A stretch of DNA of 64,000 bases. It comes from Actinomycetospora soli (GTDB lineage: Bacteria; Actinomycetota; Actinomycetes; Mycobacteriales; Pseudonocardiaceae). A program made the translations under genes and the position numbers. Position 1 is the stretch's first letter, and each line of letters opens with the position of its first letter. Positions 61,622 through 64,000 of this stretch are shown here, piece after piece. The notes under the pieces were generated by a model that ran no database searches, was not told where the DNA came from, and worked only from the letters and a program-made list of their open reading frames with translations. Location of the stretch: NCBI RefSeq assembly GCF_021026295.1, contig NZ_JAJNDA010000013.1, positions 1-64,000 on the forward strand, read 5' to 3'.

Positions 61622-61851
61622 GCCACGAGGCCCTGACCAGCACCGATGGCCGTCTGCGGTCCGGTCCGGCACAGACCCTCCGCAGGCGCGGATCGCACGC
61701 GGGACGCGGTCCGCGACGCCGGGCCCGAGTGACGTGCGACACCTCGGGCGCGCCGGAAGCCCTGGGTCAGGACTAGCCACTTGCCCGGAGTGGCCCAGGT
61801 CATCGCGAGGAATTCTCGGGGTACACCACCCACCACCTCCCGGAGGATGCG

Positions 61852-62180
61852 ATGACGCAGAGCCTCGACCGAGTCGAACACGTCCTCGCCGACGCCGTGA
61901 GCTCTTCGCGGCCCTCGGCGCCACCAGTTACGTCGAGCGCTGCGACCGGGAGCTGCGGGCGGCCGGCGTGCACCAGCGGGGCGAGCGGGACGCCCTCGGC
62001 CTGACCGCCCAGGAGGCCGCCGTCGTCCGTCTCGTCAGCACCGGGATGTCCAACAAGGACGTCGCGTCGGAGCTGCAGGTCTCGCCGAAGACGATCCAGT
62101 ACCACCTGACCCGCATCTACACCAAGGTCGGCGTCCGGTCGCGCACCGAACTGGCCCGCCTGCACCAGGAGGAGGAGTGA
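61852..62180 (+). CDS. Small LuxR helix-turn-helix protein, apparent frameshift
   Basis: Looks like the C-terminal end of a LAL-type regulator: helical lead-in ELFAALGATSYVERCDREL and LuxR HTH (LTAQEAAVVRLVSTGMSNKD; LQVSPKTIQYHLTRIYTKVG). ATG 61852 with GGAGG gives MTQSLDRVEHVLADA in another frame; one missing C near 61896 would join it as LADARELFAALG, giving about 109 aa. It could be a sequence error or a regulator remnant. The stop overlaps the next gene by GTGA. Confidence 0.75.
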
Positions 62181-62887
62181 CCGACATGGACTCGGTCGCG
62201 AGGTCCGCGCGGTCCCTCACCGGGGACCTCGGCGTGCTGGGCCGGGAGGCCGGCATGGCCATGGCGACCATCGCCAGCCTCACCGACCATGAGATCCGGA
62301 AGCCGTCGCGCTGCGACGGGTGGACGCGGGCGCACGTGATCGCCCACCTCGCGCACGGCGCGGACGTCCTCACGGATCTCGCGACCGCCGCCGTGACCGG
62401 CGACGAGCCCGGGGAGCGCGCGGTCGACCTCGAGGCCACCGTCGCGGACCGGTCCGCCCGGCAGCTCGCCGCGGCGCTCGACGCCGCCGACCGCCGACTG
62501 GCCGCGGCGTTGGCGGGGCTGCGCCGCGGGGTGGAGCGGGAGACCGTCCCGACGACCGCCGGGGAGATCGGCGTGTTCGCGCTCCCGGCCCTGCGGACGA
62601 CCGAGCTGATCGTGCACCACCACGACCTGGCCACCACGTGGGAGTGGCACGAGGCCGCGACCGACGCGACCGTCGACGGCATCGACGTCGGCGTGCAGCG
62701 GCTGCGGGCGGACCCGCGGAGCCCGGGGCTGCACGTCGTCGCCCGCGAGGGCGAGGAGTGGACCGTCGGCGACGGCGCCCACCGGGTCGAGGGCTGGTAC
62801 GAGGAGCTGCTGCCCTTCCTCGCGCGCGGCGAGGTCGAGGACGGTCTCCGGTACGACGGGGAGCTGCCCGGACTGCCGGCCTGGTGA
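62177..62887 (+). CDS. Maleylpyruvate isomerase family (DinB-like) mycothiol-dependent protein
   Basis: A 236-aa protein with the N-terminal DinB-like helical bundle of mycothiol-dependent enzymes (SRCDGWTRAHVIAHLAHGAD holds the metal-site His) and ELIVHHHDLATTW, which supplies more metal ligands. A C-terminal MDMPI_C-like part follows. It may use mycothiol as cofactor; substrate unknown. GTG 62177 overlaps the LuxR gene. Confidence 0.88.
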   Translation: MTDMDSVARSARSLTGDLGVLGREAGMAMATIASLTDHEIRKPSRCDGWTRAHVIAHLAHGADVLTDLATAAVTGDEPGERAVDLEATVADRSARQLAAALDAADRRLAAALAGLRRGVERETVPTTAGEIGVFALPALRTTELIVHHHDLATTWEWHEAATDATVDGIDVGVQRLRADPRSPGLHVVAREGEEWTVGDGAHRVEGWYEELLPFLARGEVEDGLRYDGELPGLPAW

Positions 62888-62951
62888 GCCGGCGGCCGAC
62901 CCCGGCCTCGAGCCCGGCCGCGACGGCGCGGATCGGTGTGAAGATGGCGTG

Positions 62952-64000
62952 ATGTACGACATCACGGGGCTCGCCGTGCTGGTCTTCTGCGGCGTGGCGG
63001 TGGTGCTCGCCGAGATCGTCGCGCGGCGGACCGGGTTCAACGGGCCGGTGCTGCTGATCGTCGGGGGCGTGGCGCTCGGCTTCCTGCCGGTCACCTCGGG
63101 CATCCGGGTGCCGCCCGAGCTCGTGGTGCTCCTGTTCCTGCCGGCGCTGCTGTACTGGGAGGCGCTGACCACCTCGCTGCGGTCGATCCGCAACGACCTG
63201 CGCACGCTCGTGCTGTCGTCGGTGTTCCTCGTCGTCGCGACGGCGGCGGCGGTGGCGGCGACCGCGCACCTCGTCCTCGGGCTGAGCTGGCCGGTCGGGT
63301 TCGTCCTCGGGGCGATCCTCGCGCCGACCGACGCGACCGCGGTGACGGCCGTGGCCCGCGGGCTCCCGCGGCGGCCGCTGACGATGCTGCGGGCGGAGAG
63401 CCTGGTCAACGACGGGACCGCGCTCGTGCTCTTCGGGGTGGCGGTGGGCGTGGCGACCGGCGCGGAGGCGTTCGAGGCCCTGCCCGTGCTCGGCGACTTC
63501 GCGGTCTCCTACCTCGGCGGGATCGCGATCGGGCTCGTCCTGGCGTGGGTGGCGACGGCCGTGCGGCGCCTCGCGCGCGACCCGTTGCTCGAGAGCGTGA
63601 TCAGCGTGCTGACCCCGTTCGTCGCGCTCCTGGCCGCGGAGGAGATCCACGCGTCCGGCGTGCTCGCGGTGGTGGTGTGCGGGCTCGCCCTCGCGCGCGT
63701 CGGACCGCGGACGATCGGGGCCCGCACGCGCGTGCAGGCCCACGCGTTCTGGCGGATCACGACCTTCCTGCTCAACGCGACGCTCTTCCTCCTCGTCGGG
63801 CTGGAGCTCCCGGCCGCGGTGGCCGGGCTGTCGTCGCGCACCCTGGGGTTCGGGGTCCTCGCGGCGCTGGCCGTCTCGGCGGCGGTGATCCTCACCCGCC
63901 TCGCGTGGTTGAACGTGGTGCCCCACCTGATCCGGCTGATCGACCGGCGCGCGAGCCAACGGCCCCGCCGGATGTCGGCCCGGCAGCGGCTGCCGCTCGC
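62952..64000 (+). CDS. Na+/H+ antiporter, CPA1/NhaP type (partial)
   Basis: Cation/proton antiporter cut by the window end; about 349 residues are present. Membrane segments run from the start (LAVLVFCGVAVVLAEIVARR). The ion-binding motif is APTDATAVTAVARGLP, followed by AESLVNDGTALVLFG, both typical of CPA1. ATG 62952 is 6 nt after GAAGAT (62940-62945), so it is probably leaderless. A cytoplasmic C-terminal part begins near residue 335 (DRRASQRPRRMSARQR). Confidence 0.92.
   Translation, partial: MYDITGLAVLVFCGVAVVLAEIVARRTGFNGPVLLIVGGVALGFLPVTSGIRVPPELVVLLFLPALLYWEALTTSLRSIRNDLRTLVLSSVFLVVATAAAVAATAHLVLGLSWPVGFVLGAILAPTDATAVTAVARGLPRRPLTMLRAESLVNDGTALVLFGVAVGVATGAEAFEALPVLGDFAVSYLGGIAIGLVLAWVATAVRRLARDPLLESVISVLTPFVALLAAEEIHASGVLAVVVCGLALARVGPRTIGARTRVQAHAFWRITTFLLNATLFLLVGLELPAAVAGLSSRTLGFGVLAALAVSAAVILTRLAWLNVVPHLIRLIDRRASQRPRRMSARQRLPL

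Overview
High-GC actinobacterial chromosome, most likely from the Pseudonocardiaceae or a close relative. This rests on gene order (trmD-rplS-lepB-rnhB-DUF2469-yraN-comM-dprA-xerC-whiG, then rpsB-tsf-pyrH-frr-cdsA-rlmN, then dxr-rip1-ispG-GNAT-map), heavy GTG start use, and actinobacterial families such as DUF2469, WhiG, DUF2631, DUF3054 and DUF574-type methyltransferases. The species cannot be named from this window. No rRNA, tRNA, CRISPR array, prophage or insertion-sequence transposase was seen.

Layout. (1) 0-16.5 kb: conserved core for tRNA methylation, ribosome assembly, protein export, DNA uptake and processing, chromosome resolution, the WhiG sigma factor, translation factors and phospholipid synthesis. 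Many genes overlap by ATGA or GTGA. Strong hairpins separate rpsB/tsf and tsf/pyrH. (2) 16.5-24.9 kb: rlmN with a repeat-expanded N-terminus, an Eis-like acetyltransferase, two secreted proteins (one built of acidic repeats), a stand-alone LigD-type polymerase and a CoA-disulfide-reductase-like flavoprotein. (3) 24.5-34.7 kb: the MEP-pathway block (dxr, ispG) with site-2 protease, an S9 peptidase, map and a RibD-like fusion with swapped domains, interrupted at 31.97-32.45 kb by a palindromic repeat array. (4) 35.3-41.4 kb: a five-gene ABC/MFS operon whose promoter carries a metal-repressor-like palindrome; its single permease gene fuses two permease modules. (5) 42.9-53.2 kb: a LacI regulator, a large LuxR-type ATPase regulator, and a set of hydrolase, MFS and other genes whose promoters share an 18-bp palindrome. 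(6) 53.2-64 kb: mixed accessory genes including NDH-2, an NAPE-PLD-like hydrolase, a GH13 enzyme, an RsbW-like anti-sigma kinase, a molybdenum storage protein pair and a partial Na+/H+ antiporter.

Most promising signals. The first is the palindrome ATCGGTCG-NN-CGACCGAT, found four times and placed about 43-45 bp (once about 60 bp) upstream of predicted starts; it outlines a local regulon probably run by the adjacent LuxR-type regulator. The second is an array of three 67-nt palindromic units flanked by inverted copies of a ~55-bp repeat that also occurs elsewhere in the window. The third is the metal-type transport operon. Over twenty genes have an NANNNT -10 element only 6-8 nt before the start codon, implying leaderless transcripts; this was used to choose starts. 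Four genes between 41 and 62 kb show apparent single-base frameshifts, which may be sequence errors or real decay.
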